DNA of 64,000 nt, taken from Tenacibaculum aiptasiae. Its GTDB lineage: Bacteria > Bacteroidota > Bacteroidia > Flavobacteriales > Flavobacteriaceae. A program made the position numbers and the translations under genes. Shown here one piece after another: positions 63,872-64,000 of this stretch (position 1 is its first letter; each line of letters begins with the position of its first letter). The stretch spans positions 62,001 through 126,000 of the forward strand of contig NZ_WAAU01000024.1 of the NCBI RefSeq assembly GCF_008806755.1, given 5' to 3'. The notes below the pieces were generated by a model. The model was given only the letters and a program-made list of their open reading frames with translations. It ran no database searches and was not told where the DNA came from.

Positions 63872-63901
63872 CATTTACTTTGAATTTCAAAGTTCTTTAA
63901 A
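63872..63901 (+). promoter_or_regulatory. Operator 2, before creD
   Basis: Second copy of the 30-base element. Its core ACTTTGAATTTCAAAGT (63877-63893) is a perfect 8-1-8 inverted repeat. It ends 11 bases before the ATG of creD at 63913. Confidence 0.75.
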
Positions 63902-63912
63902 AACAACAAACT

Positions 63913-64000
63913 ATGGAAACAATAAATAACAAAAGTGGGAAATTTGCTAAATGGATTAGAACATCAATAACTGCTAGAATGGCTATGGTTGGCTTTTTAA
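63913..64000 (+). CDS. creD: CreD-like inner membrane protein, 3' end outside window
   Basis: Only the first 29 codons lie in the window: METINNKSGKFAKWIRTSI, then TARMAMVGFL. The Lys/Trp-containing cytoplasmic start before a first membrane segment resembles CreD (inner membrane protein, PF06123), commonly found after the small winged-helix regulator in Bacteroidota. Its own operator copy lies just upstream. Identification rests on this short stretch plus context. Confidence 0.65.
   Translation, partial: METINNKSGKFAKWIRTSITARMAMVGFL

Noticed and set aside
1..64000. tRNA, rRNA, riboswitch or insertion sequence
   Set aside because: I looked for conserved tRNA arm sequences, transposase motifs and terminal inverted repeats in the intergenic regions and found none; short RNAs cannot be excluded.

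Overview
The window is AT-rich chromosomal DNA from a member of Bacteroidota, almost certainly family Flavobacteriaceae; the genus cannot be fixed from the sequence alone. The evidence is SusC/SusD outer-membrane import pairs, type IX secretion (T9SS) sorting domains of types A and B, a SprB/SprF-like gliding or adhesin triad, many short-signal lipoproteins, near-absence of Shine-Dalgarno sequences, and promoters of the Bacteroidota form TTTG-N19/20-TAnnTTTG (best seen at 20453-20484). No tRNA, rRNA, CRISPR array, transposase or prophage was recognised.

Layout. 1-5875: the 3' end of one SusD gene and a complete SusC-SusD pair. 5954-6691: rlmB. 7004-12794: another SusC-SusD pair plus a third lipoprotein, preceded by three phased 9-bp boxes that look like LytTR sites. 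No glycoside hydrolase, sulfatase or peptidase lies among these transport genes, so their substrate is open. 12943-23355: housekeeping genes (rhomboid protease, rarA, a six-gene leftward string from radC to an unknown exported protein, and the potassium pair trkA-trkH driven from a promoter interleaved with that of radC).

23356-34190 is the most unusual region. It holds a secreted tail-collar-domain protein, then two consecutive modules each made of a large T9SS adhesin-like protein followed by a 55-residue peptide gene. The two peptides are identical except for one residue although their genes differ at eight bases. Each carries a twin-arginine-like (Arg-Lys) export signal and would release a tail of about ten residues ending in DPGDGF. 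Directly after them come a PqqD-like/HPr-kinase-like protein and an overlapping nucleotidyltransferase, both of kinds associated with ribosomally made modified peptides. I propose that this is a surface-protein plus peptide system with its own modification genes.

34179-41591: mpl, then a T9SS type B surface protein, a PorP/SprF-like protein and an OmpA-family protein in one operon. 41775-48140: a very large alpha-2-macroglobulin into which a SusC-type N-terminal domain has been inserted next to the presumed bait region. 48147-51884: a LytTR regulator and LytS-like kinase, a HEXXH lipoprotein and a small beta-barrel protein; LytTR-like boxes lie between the last two. 52466-56283: a TonB-dependent receptor with a beta-propeller phytase, probably for phytate phosphate. 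56319-62848: DUF4136 lipoprotein, subtilase lipoprotein, M28 peptidase, kdsA, two tandem transglutaminase-like proteins and a DUF1801 protein. 62927-64000: a membrane protein, a small winged-helix regulator and the start of creD; the same near-perfect palindromic operator precedes the first and the third of these genes, suggesting a self-regulated creD unit.
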